A stretch of 64,000 bases of DNA from an uncultured Sutterella sp. (GTDB lineage: Bacteria; Pseudomonadota; Gammaproteobacteria; Burkholderiales; Burkholderiaceae_F), in the NCBI GenBank assembly GCA_900544345.1, contig UQUR01000002.1:1-64000 (forward strand), read 5' to 3'. The notes below the pieces were generated by a model. That model saw nothing but the letters and a program-made list of their open reading frames with translations. It made no database searches and was not told the origin of the DNA. A program made the position numbers and the translations under genes. Within the stretch, counting starts at the first letter, position 1. Every line of letters starts with the position of its first letter. Positions 24,568 through 33,103 of this stretch are shown here, one piece after another.

Positions 24568-27435
24568 TTAATCCAAAATAACAGGTTCCGGTTCAAGCCT
24601 GACCCCAAAGTGCTTCAAAACTGTTTCTTGAATTTGTGCACTGAAAGCTTGGAGCTCTTTGCCACTGGCCTGTGCTGCATGGTTGACCAAAACCAAAGCC
24701 TGTTTTTCATAAGTCCCGGCCGCTCCCACGCGCACACCTTTTAAGCCGGCCTGCTCAATGAGCCAGCCCGCTGCCAGTTTTTCCCTGCCGCCAGCTAAAG
24801 GATAATGCACAATACTCGGGAACTTAGCCAAAAGCTCCTGAAATACTTCTTTAGTGACGATGGGGTTTTTAAAAAAAGAACCTGCACTGGGAAGCACTTT
24901 CGGATCTGGCAACTTACGGCTACGAGCAGTCACTACCGCTTCGAAAATTAATTCAGGCGTGGGCTCAACATCAGTAAAAGCGTTGGCCAATTCTTTATAG
25001 CTTAAATTTGGCTTCCAATGCTCATCAAAAGCTAAGGTGACAGACAGAACAATCAAACCCGAACCCTCTTCAGTCTTAAAGACACTGTGCCGGTAGGCAA
25101 AATCACAGTTTTCATTTGTGAATTCTTTGACCACATCCTGCGCTGGATCATAGACTTTGATACTTCTGACAAACTGAGCTACCTCAGCCCCATATGCACC
25201 AATATTTTGAACAACAGCTCCGCCCACCGTTCCAGGAATGAGCGCTAAATTTTCAAGGCCTCCCCAACCTAGAGCAAGAATGCGTTTGACGACTTCATGC
25301 CACTCTTCACCTGCACCAAGCTCTACGGTTCTGTCTGTTTTATTCACAACAAAACCACTAAAAGCCATCTGAATCACTAGCCGGTCAATGAAGTTATTGA
25401 CAATCAGCAGATTTGATCCTCCGCCCAAAATGAAGGGTTTGACTTTTTCTCTTGCTGCAAAATCCAGCACCAGCCGCAGTTCATCTAAATTTTCAACCTT
25501 AGTAAAATAGCGTGCTTTAGCACTTACCGCCATGGTATTGAGCGGTTTTAAATCAACCAAAGGCTTAATTAAAAGCGCTTCACGGATACGGCGCACCACG
25601 CTTTCACTATCTAATTCATTGTCTCTCATCAGATCGTCAATGCCGCCCTGAGGAACAAACTGATCTTTAATTCCCATCACAAGTGTTGGCACTCCAAGTC
25701 CCAACTCTGAGAGCGTTTCCAAAACTGCGCTGCCGGCTCCGCCCATTGCTACACCATCCTCTATGGTGCAAAGTAAATCATGTTCAGAGGCCGCTTTAAT
25801 GATCATCTCCCGATCAAGAGGCTTTACAAAACGCATATCAATGAGGGTTGCATCAAGCTTTTGAGCCACTTCACGCATACGGCTTACCATTAATCCGAAC
25901 GCTAAAATTGCCACACGATGTGACTTTTTAGAAGTGTGTCGAATCTCTCTGGCACGTCCAATCTCTATCGTATCAAGTGTTTCATCCTGGGCAACCCCTG
26001 GCCCCTTGCCTCTCGGGTACCGAACCGCGGCAGGCGTATCCATCTTAAAGGCCGTCGTGAGCATCTTGCGGCACTCATTTTCGTCCGACGGTGTCATGAT
26101 GGTCATATTTGGAATGCTTCTCAAATACGCAATATCAAAAACACCCTGGTGCGTCTCACCATCAGCGCCGACAAGTCCTCCCCGATCGATCGCAAACATA
26201 ACGGGTAAATTTTGGATCGCCACATCGTGCAATATCTGATCGTAGGCTCTTTGGGCGAAAGAAGAATAAATTGCAACGACCGGTTTCATTCCGCTTGTCG
26301 CAAGACCGGCCGCAAAAGTCACAGCATGCTGTTCAGCAATGGCCACATCACGATAGCGTTCCGGGAACCTCTTTTCGAACTCAACCAGACCGGAACCTTC
26401 ACGCATCGCAGGCGTAATAGCATAGAGTCTTTCATCCTGAGCAGCCATATCACAGACCCACTTGGAAAAGACCTCAGTGTATGTCGGATGCATGGGGTCT
26501 GGCTTTTTCTCAACAATACCTTTTTCGGGATCAAATCGACCCACTCCGTGGTATAGCGTCGGATTTTCTTCTGCTGGTGCATAGCCTTTGCCCTTTTTGG
26601 TGACTACATGCAGCACCATCGGACCATCCAGGGCTTTGATATTACGAAGTACTGTAATCAGGTTTCCAATATCGTGGCCGTCAACCGGACCGTAATAATT
26701 GAGGTCAAAAGCCGAAAAAAGAGTGGAATGAGGCGCAACGAAATTGACAGTTCGCTGCTCCATGCTTTTAAATAAATTCCACAATTTAGGCAACGGTTTT
26801 AAGGCACGTTTAGAAAAATTTCGGGCACTTGAAAAAGCATGGCCTGAAACAAGTTTGGCCAAATGGTGATTCAGTGCTCCCACAGAGGGCGAGATGGAGC
26901 AGTCATTATCGTTCACAATAATGAGTAACTTAATACCTTCTTTATAGGTACCGGCATGATTGAGCGCCTCAACAGCCATACCACCCGTGAGTGCACCGTC
27001 TCCGATTACGGCGATATGCCATGCGTCCTTATCACCGCTCATCGCATCAGCAACAGCCATACCAAGCGCAGCAGAAACTGACGTTGAACTGTGCGCAGTA
27101 CCGAAAGCATCGTGCTCACTTTCTCCGCGCTTCGGAAATCCAGAAAGTCCCTTATATTGTCTGAGCGTTTTAAATTGATCCAGGCGCCCAGTGATCATTT
27201 TGTGAGCGTAGGCCTGATGTCCCACATCGAAAATAATCTTGTCTCGAGGAGAATTGAAAACATAGTGAAGCGCAAGCGTGAGTTCCACCGCACCGAGGCT
27301 GCTTGCCAAATGACCACCTGTCTTGGAAACGGAGTCAACCATAAACTCCCGAATCTCCCTAGCCAGCGTTGGGAGCATCGGAACAGATAACTTTTTTAAG
27401 TCTTTCGGAGAATGAATTCGATTCAATAAACGCAT
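24568..27435 (-). CDS. dxs-murB: Fused 1-deoxy-xylulose-5-phosphate synthase and UDP-N-acetylenolpyruvoylglucosamine reductase (Dxs-MurB)
   Basis: 955 residues in one unbroken frame, against about 620 for Dxs and 340 for MurB alone. ATG at 27435 has AGGAG upstream (a GTG one codon earlier is possible). Residues 1 to about 620 are a complete Dxs: VGHQAYAHKMITGR, the thiamine-diphosphate motif GDGALTGGMAVEALNHAG, YGPVDGHD, AIAEQHAVTFAAG and the C-terminal transketolase domain ending RRIREALL. After about six residues comes MurB: LKPLNTMAVSAKARYF, FAD loop GGGSNLLI, LIPGTVGGAVVQNIGAYG, FAYRHSVFK (type I MurB), SAGSFFKNP with the catalytic Ser, and LEPEP with the terminal Glu. No start codon or ribosome site lies at the joint (about 25,570). 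The protein should make DXP for isoprenoids and UDP-MurNAc for peptidoglycan. Last gene of xseB-ispA-dxs. Confidence 0.95.
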   Translation of the reverse strand: MRLLNRIHSPKDLKKLSVPMLPTLAREIREFMVDSVSKTGGHLASSLGAVELTLALHYVFNSPRDKIIFDVGHQAYAHKMITGRLDQFKTLRQYKGLSGFPKRGESEHDAFGTAHSSTSVSAALGMAVADAMSGDKDAWHIAVIGDGALTGGMAVEALNHAGTYKEGIKLLIIVNDNDCSISPSVGALNHHLAKLVSGHAFSSARNFSKRALKPLPKLWNLFKSMEQRTVNFVAPHSTLFSAFDLNYYGPVDGHDIGNLITVLRNIKALDGPMVLHVVTKKGKGYAPAEENPTLYHGVGRFDPEKGIVEKKPDPMHPTYTEVFSKWVCDMAAQDERLYAITPAMREGSGLVEFEKRFPERYRDVAIAEQHAVTFAAGLATSGMKPVVAIYSSFAQRAYDQILHDVAIQNLPVMFAIDRGGLVGADGETHQGVFDIAYLRSIPNMTIMTPSDENECRKMLTTAFKMDTPAAVRYPRGKGPGVAQDETLDTIEIGRAREIRHTSKKSHRVAILAFGLMVSRMREVAQKLDATLIDMRFVKPLDREMIIKAASEHDLLCTIEDGVAMGGAGSAVLETLSELGLGVPTLVMGIKDQFVPQGGIDDLMRDNELDSESVVRRIREALLIKPLVDLKPLNTMAVSAKARYFTKVENLDELRLVLDFAAREKVKPFILGGGSNLLIVNNFIDRLVIQMAFSGFVVNKTDRTVELGAGEEWHEVVKRILALGWGGLENLALIPGTVGGAVVQNIGAYGAEVAQFVRSIKVYDPAQDVVKEFTNENCDFAYRHSVFKTEEGSGLIVLSVTLAFDEHWKPNLSYKELANAFTDVEPTPELIFEAVVTARSRKLPDPKVLPSAGSFFKNPIVTKEVFQELLAKFPSIVHYPLAGGREKLAAGWLIEQAGLKGVRVGAAGTYEKQALVLVNHAAQASGKELQAFSAQIQETVLKHFGVRLEPEPVILD

Positions 27436-27446
27436 CACCTCTCCTA

Positions 27447-28352
27447 TTAATGGTCCCGCCTGAGGATGTATTGAGCAATCTGCGCTAGTCGCACGGTCTT
27501 ACCCTGATAAAACTGTTCTAACGCCTCAATGGCTTTAAGTGCATCAAGAGCCTTTTGAATCTCATTTTTAGCCATCTCCCGAGACTTCTCGAGACCTAAA
27601 ATTGATACATAGGTGGGCTTATCTTCAAGAGCATCTTTACCTGCCGTCTTACCCAGTACAGCAGTCTCTGCAGTGACATCCAAAATATCATCAATAACTT
27701 GGAAAGCCAAGCCGATTGCATCTGAATACTGGACAATTAAACCAATTAAGGCCGCAGGCGGCATCGTTTTTGCGCCATAAAGTCCCATCAAAGCACTTGC
27801 ACGAATCATAGCGCCCGTCTTCATGCGGTGCATGAGAGTGAGCGTATCTAAATCCAGTTTTTGATGCACTGAGAGTAAATCCACTGCCTGTCCGCCGCAC
27901 ATTCCGGCAGAACCTGCAGCCGCAGACAAAAGCTTAACCAAAGCGGTGATCTGATCTCCGGAGAGCTTAGTTTGAGTCAGTTCAAAAAAAGCCTGAGCCT
28001 GAAGAGCGTCGCCGGCGAGCATGCCCATTGCTTCGCCATACTTTTTATGCGTCGTGAGTTTTCCCCTACGCAAAGTATCATTGTCCATACAAGGCATATC
28101 ATCATGGACTAATGAGTACGAGTGAATATATTCAAGCGCCAAAGCAATATGATCGAGTGCTTGGTCTTCGGCTCCCACCAATTCTCCCGCAGCATAGGTC
28201 AAAAGAGGCCTAATACGCTTGCCGCCATCGAGCACCGCGTATCGCATCGCTTCGTGCAACTTCCAAGGTAAGCGATTCTCCGGCGGCAAAGCCTTTTTGG
28301 CGCACAATTCAAAGTGCGCTGCGCGCTCAGCGCTCCAACTCTTAAAGTCCAT
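27447..28352 (-). CDS. ispA: Polyprenyl (farnesyl/geranyl) diphosphate synthase
   Basis: 301 residues, all-alpha prenyltransferase. First Asp-rich motif DDMPCMDND, second DDILDVT, plus GGKRIRPLLTYAA for substrate binding. It condenses DMAPP and IPP to farnesyl diphosphate, the precursor of undecaprenyl phosphate and quinone tails. It overlaps the end of xseB by 11 bases and is followed 12 bases later by dxs-murB, so the three are one operon in the classical proteobacterial order. Confidence 0.96.
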   Translation of the reverse strand: MDFKSWSAERAAHFELCAKKALPPENRLPWKLHEAMRYAVLDGGKRIRPLLTYAAGELVGAEDQALDHIALALEYIHSYSLVHDDMPCMDNDTLRRGKLTTHKKYGEAMGMLAGDALQAQAFFELTQTKLSGDQITALVKLLSAAAGSAGMCGGQAVDLLSVHQKLDLDTLTLMHRMKTGAMIRASALMGLYGAKTMPPAALIGLIVQYSDAIGLAFQVIDDILDVTAETAVLGKTAGKDALEDKPTYVSILGLEKSREMAKNEIQKALDALKAIEALEQFYQGKTVRLAQIAQYILRRDH

Positions 28353-28602
28353 CTGTCATTCCTTTTTGCCGAAGGTCAGCTTCGTTCAAGAGGACTTCCG
28401 AACCGTCATCTAACTGACGAACAACTTCAGCGGCCTGATTGAGAAGCTCCTGACAACGAGTAGAAAGTTCTTTACCACGCCGATAAGCTTTAACACTTTC
28501 TTCCAATGTTAAGTCACCCTTTCTCATGTTCTCAACAATTTGCTGCATTTCCTGCATAGCTTCTTCGAAGGTCATTTTTTGAACAGATTTCGGCTGCGGC
28601 AT
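28342..28602 (-). CDS. xseB: Exodeoxyribonuclease VII small subunit
   Basis: 86 residues. MTFEEAMQEMQQIVENMRKGDLTLEESVKAYRRGKEL is the XseB helical hairpin that binds the large subunit XseA. The C-terminal 15 residues are less conserved. First gene of the xseB-ispA-dxs-murB operon; divergent from the ogt gene with about 140 bases between. Length is at the upper end for this family. Confidence 0.95.
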   Translation of the reverse strand: MPQPKSVQKMTFEEAMQEMQQIVENMRKGDLTLEESVKAYRRGKELSTRCQELLNQAAEVVRQLDDGSEVLLNEADLRQKGMTDGL

Positions 28603-28741
28603 TCTATTTCCCCGGCTCCTTTACATAATCCATTCATTTTAACGGTAACCGCCGAAATGTCATAGAAATTGAGGGAAAAAGTCGATAGACAATCTTCTAA
28701 ACAACTTCTAAACTGAAAATACCTCAAAAAATGGGAAAGTT

Positions 28742-29257
28742 ATGGCAGAAAAAATCCTTTATACCTCTTGGGACAGTCCTTGCGGTACATTGATGCTCGC
28801 CTCTGTAGATGACAAACTCATCATGAGCGACTGGGTTGACGGTTGGCACCACAAGGCTATCTTGAATCGTTTCAATAAACTCATTGGATTACCTTTTGTT
28901 GAAGGCAGTTCTCGTGTAATTGAAGATGCAATCCACCAATTAGAAGAATATTTCCGTCAAGAGCGACGCAAATTTGATCTGCCGCTCACACTCATCGGCA
29001 CAGATTTTCAAAAGGATGTCTGGCATGCTTTGCAAGACATCCCTTATGGAAGTTGTCCGACTTATGCAGACATCGCGCAAGCGATCGGCAAGCCCAAAGC
29101 AGTTCGTGCCGTGGGCGGCGCCGTCGGTCAAAATCCCTTTTCCATCATCATTCCCTGTCACCGCGTGGTGGGTGCCAACCAATCACTCACAGGCTACGGC
29201 GGCGGGCTGGAGGCTAAAAAGTATCTTTTAGCCTTAGAGACCAGCCGACATTCTTAA
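28742..29257 (+). CDS. ogt: Methylated-DNA--protein-cysteine methyltransferase
   Basis: 171 residues, the length of Ogt. Active-site motif IIPCHRVVG with the acceptor Cys, and the DNA-binding helix-turn-helix with the arginine finger (GKPKAVRAVGGAVGQNP). It moves the methyl group from O6-methylguanine or O4-methylthymine to itself, once per protein. Two short domains in the normal order; no Ada-type N-terminus. It converges on hisIE with only 11 bases between the stops. Confidence 0.96.
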   Translation: MAEKILYTSWDSPCGTLMLASVDDKLIMSDWVDGWHHKAILNRFNKLIGLPFVEGSSRVIEDAIHQLEEYFRQERRKFDLPLTLIGTDFQKDVWHALQDIPYGSCPTYADIAQAIGKPKAVRAVGGAVGQNPFSIIIPCHRVVGANQSLTGYGGGLEAKKYLLALETSRHS

Positions 29258-29268
29258 ATTCAAAAGTC

Positions 29269-29901
29269 TTAGCGACCTTGAGCCTCCCGAGCTTCATGAC
29301 GTTTCTGCAGATTCGCGGCAATAACGCCTAAGCTCAAATTTTCCTGTTGCAGCAAAACCAAAAGGTGATACAGAAGGTCAGACGCTTCATTGATGGTTTC
29401 TTCACGATCATGGACTGTGGCCGCAAGCGCCGTTTCAACGGCTTCTTCCCCAACTTTTTGCGCAATACGCTTGGTTCCCCTGGCGTAGAGACTTGCCGTG
29501 TAGGACGTATCAGCCGATGCGTTTTTACGGCTAGCTAAAATTCGTTCCAATTCAGCTAAAAATTCATGGGCGTGCCGGATCTCTCCAAAGCAACTTTCTC
29601 GCCCCAAATGACACGTCGGCCCCATGGGATCGGCCAAAATTAAAACAGAGTCGTGATCGCAATCATCGGTCATGTCCACCAAATTGAGATAATTGCCGGA
29701 AGTTTCACCTTTTGTCCAAAGACGATTTTTTGAACGTGACCAGAAAGTTACCTTCCCGGTTTTAATCGTCTCTTCCAAAGCTTCTCGGTTCATGTAACCG
29801 AGCATTAAAACGCGACCCGAAATCGCATTTTGAACGATGGCCGGAATAAGTCCGTCGCCTTTGGTGAAATCCAATTGATCGATTTGTTCTTTATTGAGCA
29901 T
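29269..29901 (-). CDS. hisIE: Bifunctional phosphoribosyl-AMP cyclohydrolase / phosphoribosyl-ATP pyrophosphatase
   Basis: 210 residues from the ATG at 29901, placed 8 bases after GAGGAAA; upstream in-frame ATGs at 29907 and 29934 have poorer spacing. HisI part: GLIPAIVQNAISGRVLMLGYMN, WTKGETSGN, zinc and metal ligands in DDCDHDSVL and GPTCHLG..SCF. HisE part: KRIAQKVGEEAVETALAA and NEASDLLYHLLVLL. It carries out the second and third steps of histidine synthesis. The start overlaps hisF by 11 bases. The fusion is usual in enteric bacteria, while betaproteobacteria normally have separate hisI and hisE. Confidence 0.95.
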   Translation of the reverse strand: MLNKEQIDQLDFTKGDGLIPAIVQNAISGRVLMLGYMNREALEETIKTGKVTFWSRSKNRLWTKGETSGNYLNLVDMTDDCDHDSVLILADPMGPTCHLGRESCFGEIRHAHEFLAELERILASRKNASADTSYTASLYARGTKRIAQKVGEEAVETALAATVHDREETINEASDLLYHLLVLLQQENLSLGVIAANLQKRHEAREAQGR

Positions 29902-30691
29902 TTTCATTTCCTCGATACGCACGGCGCATTTCAACCCCTTGCGTTATTAACCAATCTTTAAGTTCAGCAATCTGCAAAATGTTTTTATGGAAAACAGAAG
30001 CAGCGAGAGCGCCATCCACTTGTGCCTCTTTAAAAGCTTCTAAAAAGTGCTCCTTGGCTCCTGCGCCGCCCGAGGCAATCAACGGAACCTTGCAGATCTC
30101 CCGTACCTTTTTTAACTGATCGATGTCATAGCCTTGACGAACGCCGTCCTGATTCATCATATTGAGGACAATTTCCCCTGCCCCCAAGGATTGAACTTCG
30201 CGGACCCAATCCAACGTTTTCCATTGTGTGCGGCGTGTTTTCTTCTCATCTCCAGTAAACTGATTGACCCAATAAGTGTCATTTTCCGGGTCATACCAAG
30301 AATCAATTCCCACCACCACACACTGAACCCCGAATTCTTTTGCCAAACGAGTGATGAGATCGGGATCAGCCAACGCGGGCGAATTAACGGATATTTTGTC
30401 CGCGCCCTTAGACAAAATCTGAGCGGCCTGCGAGACAGTAGAAATGCCGCCAGCGACCGCAAACGGAATGTCAATCACTTTAGCCACACGGTTGACCCAG
30501 TCTTTTGAAACAGTTCTGCCATCAGAAGATGCCGTAATGTCGTAGAAAACCAATTCATCGGCGCCTTCTTCACTGTAGCGTTTAGCCAAAGAAACAATGT
30601 CGCCTATGATTTCGTGATTTCTGAAGCGAACGCCTTTGACAACCTGATCGTCTTTAACGTCCAGACACGGAATTATGCGTTTAGCCAACAT
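29891..30691 (-). CDS. hisF: Imidazole glycerol phosphate synthase, cyclase subunit
   Basis: 266 residues, (beta/alpha)8 barrel. Starts MLAKRIIPCLDVKDDQVVKG with the catalytic Asp (CLDV), second catalytic Asp in LNMMNQDGVRQGYD, phosphate sites VAGGIST and IASGGAGA. It takes ammonia made by HisH and forms imidazole glycerol phosphate and AICAR. It overlaps hisA by 19 bases and hisIE by 11. The insert ENDTYWVNQFTGDEKKTRRTQWKTLDW is longer than in short HisF forms but matches enteric HisF in place. Confidence 0.97.
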   Translation of the reverse strand: MLAKRIIPCLDVKDDQVVKGVRFRNHEIIGDIVSLAKRYSEEGADELVFYDITASSDGRTVSKDWVNRVAKVIDIPFAVAGGISTVSQAAQILSKGADKISVNSPALADPDLITRLAKEFGVQCVVVGIDSWYDPENDTYWVNQFTGDEKKTRRTQWKTLDWVREVQSLGAGEIVLNMMNQDGVRQGYDIDQLKKVREICKVPLIASGGAGAKEHFLEAFKEAQVDGALAASVFHKNILQIAELKDWLITQGVEMRRAYRGNENAQ

Positions 30692-31425
30692 TCGATGGCC
30701 TCCTTAACCGTAAATTTTTTCTCCAATAGCGCGCGTCCGATGATGATGCCGTCAACGCAGCTGTCAGCTAATGATCGAATATCATCCAGCGAACCGATAC
30801 CGCCCGAGGCTTGCACGCAAAGCGTGCAATAGCGCTTCGTTAAATACCTATAAAGCCTGTCGTTTGTTCCCTGCAGAAGGCCGTCTTTCGAAACATCCGT
30901 GCATAAAACGTGCTTTAAACCCAACGGCAGATAAGATTCAATCAAAGAATCGACCGTCAGATTTGAAACTGACTTCCATGCATCGGTGGCAACAAACGCC
31001 TGGCCCTTCGTATCGACTTTGCAATCCAATGCGAGCACCAAGCGATCGGCACCGAAGCGTTTAAACCACTGTTTTGTGTTGCCCGGATCCTTCACACAGG
31101 CCGAGCCGATAACAACTTTGTCCACCCCGGCATCCAAAAGCGACTCAATATCGTCTTGTATACGAATGCCGCCACCCGTTTGTATCGGAACGGAAAGTCT
31201 TGCAACCAAATCGGCAATGAGCGCGGTTTGCCTTTGCGAGGGATCACGCGCTCCGTCCAAATCCACAATGTGCAATCTCTGAGAACCATCGGAAACATAG
31301 CGGCTCAATTGCTCAAAAGGATCCACCGCGTATTCGGTTTTCCTTGAATAATCCCCTTGCTTGAGGCGCACAACTCTCCCGCCAATGAGATCGACCGAAG
31401 CAATGATATTGCGTGCGCTTTTCAT
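30673..31425 (-). CDS. hisA: ProFAR isomerase
   Basis: 250 residues, (beta/alpha)8 barrel. The catalytic Asp lies in ASVDLIGGRVVRLKQGDY (family DL-x-x-G-x-V-V-R-L-x-x-G-D), the second in CTDVSKDGLLQGTN, and phosphate is bound by TGGGIRI and ASGGIGS. It opens the ribose ring of ProFAR by an Amadori rearrangement. Start overlaps the hisH end by 4 bases and its end overlaps hisF by 19, which shows tight coupling in the operon. Confidence 0.97.
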   Translation of the reverse strand: MKSARNIIASVDLIGGRVVRLKQGDYSRKTEYAVDPFEQLSRYVSDGSQRLHIVDLDGARDPSQRQTALIADLVARLSVPIQTGGGIRIQDDIESLLDAGVDKVVIGSACVKDPGNTKQWFKRFGADRLVLALDCKVDTKGQAFVATDAWKSVSNLTVDSLIESYLPLGLKHVLCTDVSKDGLLQGTNDRLYRYLTKRYCTLCVQASGGIGSLDDIRSLADSCVDGIIIGRALLEKKFTVKEAIECWLNA

Positions 31426-32027
31426 AATTTCAACTCCAGAAAGTTTTTCAACAGTCTGGCGCCTACCGCGCCCGACCGTTCCGGATGAAACTGCACGCCG
31501 TAGAAGTTATCCTTGCGAATCACCGCAGAAAATTTTTCTCCGTAATCCGTCTCGGCGATCGTGAAGGGATTGACCGCGTAGGCATAGCTGTGCACAAAAT
31601 AGAAATACTCGCCTTCTGCTGAAGCAAGCCCGTCAAAAATCGGATCATCAACCAACGCTTTAACCCGATTCCATCCCATATGCGGCAATGTGAGAGACCC
31701 AACCTGCAGTTTTGAAACTTTCTGCGGAATCACACCCAGCATTTCAACGCCGCCCGTCTCCTCGCTTTCTGCGCCTAGAAGCTGCATGCCCAGACAAATT
31801 CCTAATACCGGACACTCTGCCTCACGTATGCATTGAGCGAGAGCTCTTTTTTGCAGCTCACGCATCGCAGCCTGCGCGGTGCCTACTCCCGGCAGGAAAA
31901 GCCGTTGAGCTTGACGGGCAACTTCAGGTTTATCGGTTACGATGGGATCAACACCCAATCGTCTGACTGCCGCGCACAAAGACGTGAGATTGCAGCAGCC
32001 CGTATCCAAAATAACCACTCCTGTCAT
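31422..32027 (-). CDS. hisH: Imidazole glycerol phosphate synthase, glutamine amidotransferase subunit
   Basis: 201 residues. Class I glutaminase with the nucleophile Cys in PVLGICLGMQLL and His/Glu in GVQFHPERSG. VGTAQAAM and the oxyanion strand follow the family. It splits glutamine and passes ammonia to HisF. It overlaps hisB and hisA by 4 bases each. Confidence 0.97.
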   Translation of the reverse strand: MTGVVILDTGCCNLTSLCAAVRRLGVDPIVTDKPEVARQAQRLFLPGVGTAQAAMRELQKRALAQCIREAECPVLGICLGMQLLGAESEETGGVEMLGVIPQKVSKLQVGSLTLPHMGWNRVKALVDDPIFDGLASAEGEYFYFVHSYAYAVNPFTIAETDYGEKFSAVIRKDNFYGVQFHPERSGAVGARLLKNFLELKL

Positions 32028-33103
32028 TGCAGCACTCCTTTTGAGGATGGCAATTCATTGCCTTGCACACGGATCGCCTGACGAAGCGTGCGGGCGAAAG
32101 CTTTAAAGAGGCTCTCTGCACGATGATGATCGTTTTGTCCCACAGTTTTCAAGTGCAGTGTGCAACCCAACGTCTGAGAAAGCGAACGGAAAAAGTGCTC
32201 GATCATTTCAGTGGACATATCTCCCACCTTCTGATACTTAAACTGCGCCTCGTAGACCAAATACGGACGATTGGAAAGATCCAAAGCACATTGCGCCAGA
32301 CATTCGTCCATCGGCAGCACAAAGCCAAACCGACCGATTCCCCGCTTATCACCAAGCGCCTCTTTCAAAGCCTCACCCAATGCCAGACCGACGTCTTCGA
32401 TTGTGTGGTGATCATCGACCTGAAGATCGCCATGCGCAATGACCGTCAAACCAATTGCTGCATGTGTGGCAATTTGATCGAGCATGTGATCAAAAAAGCC
32501 GATCCCGGTAGAAATTTGCTTTTGTGAATTGTCATCCAAATTGACACTGATCCGGATTTTTGTCTCTTTTGTATCTCTTTGAACCGTGGCGCAGCGGCTT
32601 TTCTCTAATCCGATGATTTTTTGAGCAATTGTCTTCCAACCCATCGAACCGCGCGCATAGCGGAAAGCGCCGATCCCCATATTGGCTGCGAGCTGCTCAT
32701 CGGTTTCTCGGTCACCGATCGCAAAAGAGCACTGCGTATCCAAAACACCGGGCTGCAGGTAGGCACGCACCAAACCGACCTTCGGTTTTCTGCATTCACA
32801 GTTATCCTCAGGGCGATGTGGACAAATGAGCACTTCTTTAAAAGTGATGCCCTGGGAGGAAAGAATCTGAAGCAAAAGCTTTTGAGGCCCTTCAAAATCA
32901 GCCAGCGGAAAACTCTCCGTACCTAAGCCGTCTTGATTGGAAACCATTACAAATTCCCAACCGGCATCACGAAGCTGCTGCAGAGCCGTGATGCAATCAG
33001 GCTCAAGCTCAAACTTTTCAAATCGATCAATTTGAAAGTCTTCAGGCTCTGCGATTAAAGTCCCGTCGCGATCAATAAATAAAATTTTTCGCCCCTGCAT
33101 CAT
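32024..33103 (-). CDS. hisB: Bifunctional histidinol-phosphatase / imidazoleglycerol-phosphate dehydratase (HisNB)
   Basis: 359 residues. N-terminal HAD-type phosphatase with DRDGTLIAEP (nucleophile Asp), VSNQDGLGTESF and the zinc loop CPHRPEDNCECRKPK; C-terminal dehydratase with FFDHMLDQIATHA, DDHHTIEDVGLALGEAL and FFRSLSQTLGCTLH with the metal-binding histidines. The two domains act at the sixth and eighth steps of the pathway. The fused form is characteristic of gammaproteobacteria (and a few lineages that acquired it), so it is a sign of transfer here. Overlaps both neighbours by 4 bases. Confidence 0.96.
   Translation of the reverse strand: MMQGRKILFIDRDGTLIAEPEDFQIDRFEKFELEPDCITALQQLRDAGWEFVMVSNQDGLGTESFPLADFEGPQKLLLQILSSQGITFKEVLICPHRPEDNCECRKPKVGLVRAYLQPGVLDTQCSFAIGDRETDEQLAANMGIGAFRYARGSMGWKTIAQKIIGLEKSRCATVQRDTKETKIRISVNLDDNSQKQISTGIGFFDHMLDQIATHAAIGLTVIAHGDLQVDDHHTIEDVGLALGEALKEALGDKRGIGRFGFVLPMDECLAQCALDLSNRPYLVYEAQFKYQKVGDMSTEMIEHFFRSLSQTLGCTLHLKTVGQNDHHRAESLFKAFARTLRQAIRVQGNELPSSKGVLQ

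Noticed and set aside
25934..26556. Long + strand frames opposite dxs-murB
   Set aside because: Shadows of the minus-strand gene; no ribosome sites and no family resemblance.
24568..27435. dxs and murB as two genes merged by an assembly error
   Set aside because: Both domains are complete and in one frame with no leftover intergenic DNA, stop, ribosome site or start at the joint; a single indel cannot explain this. Read checking is still advised.
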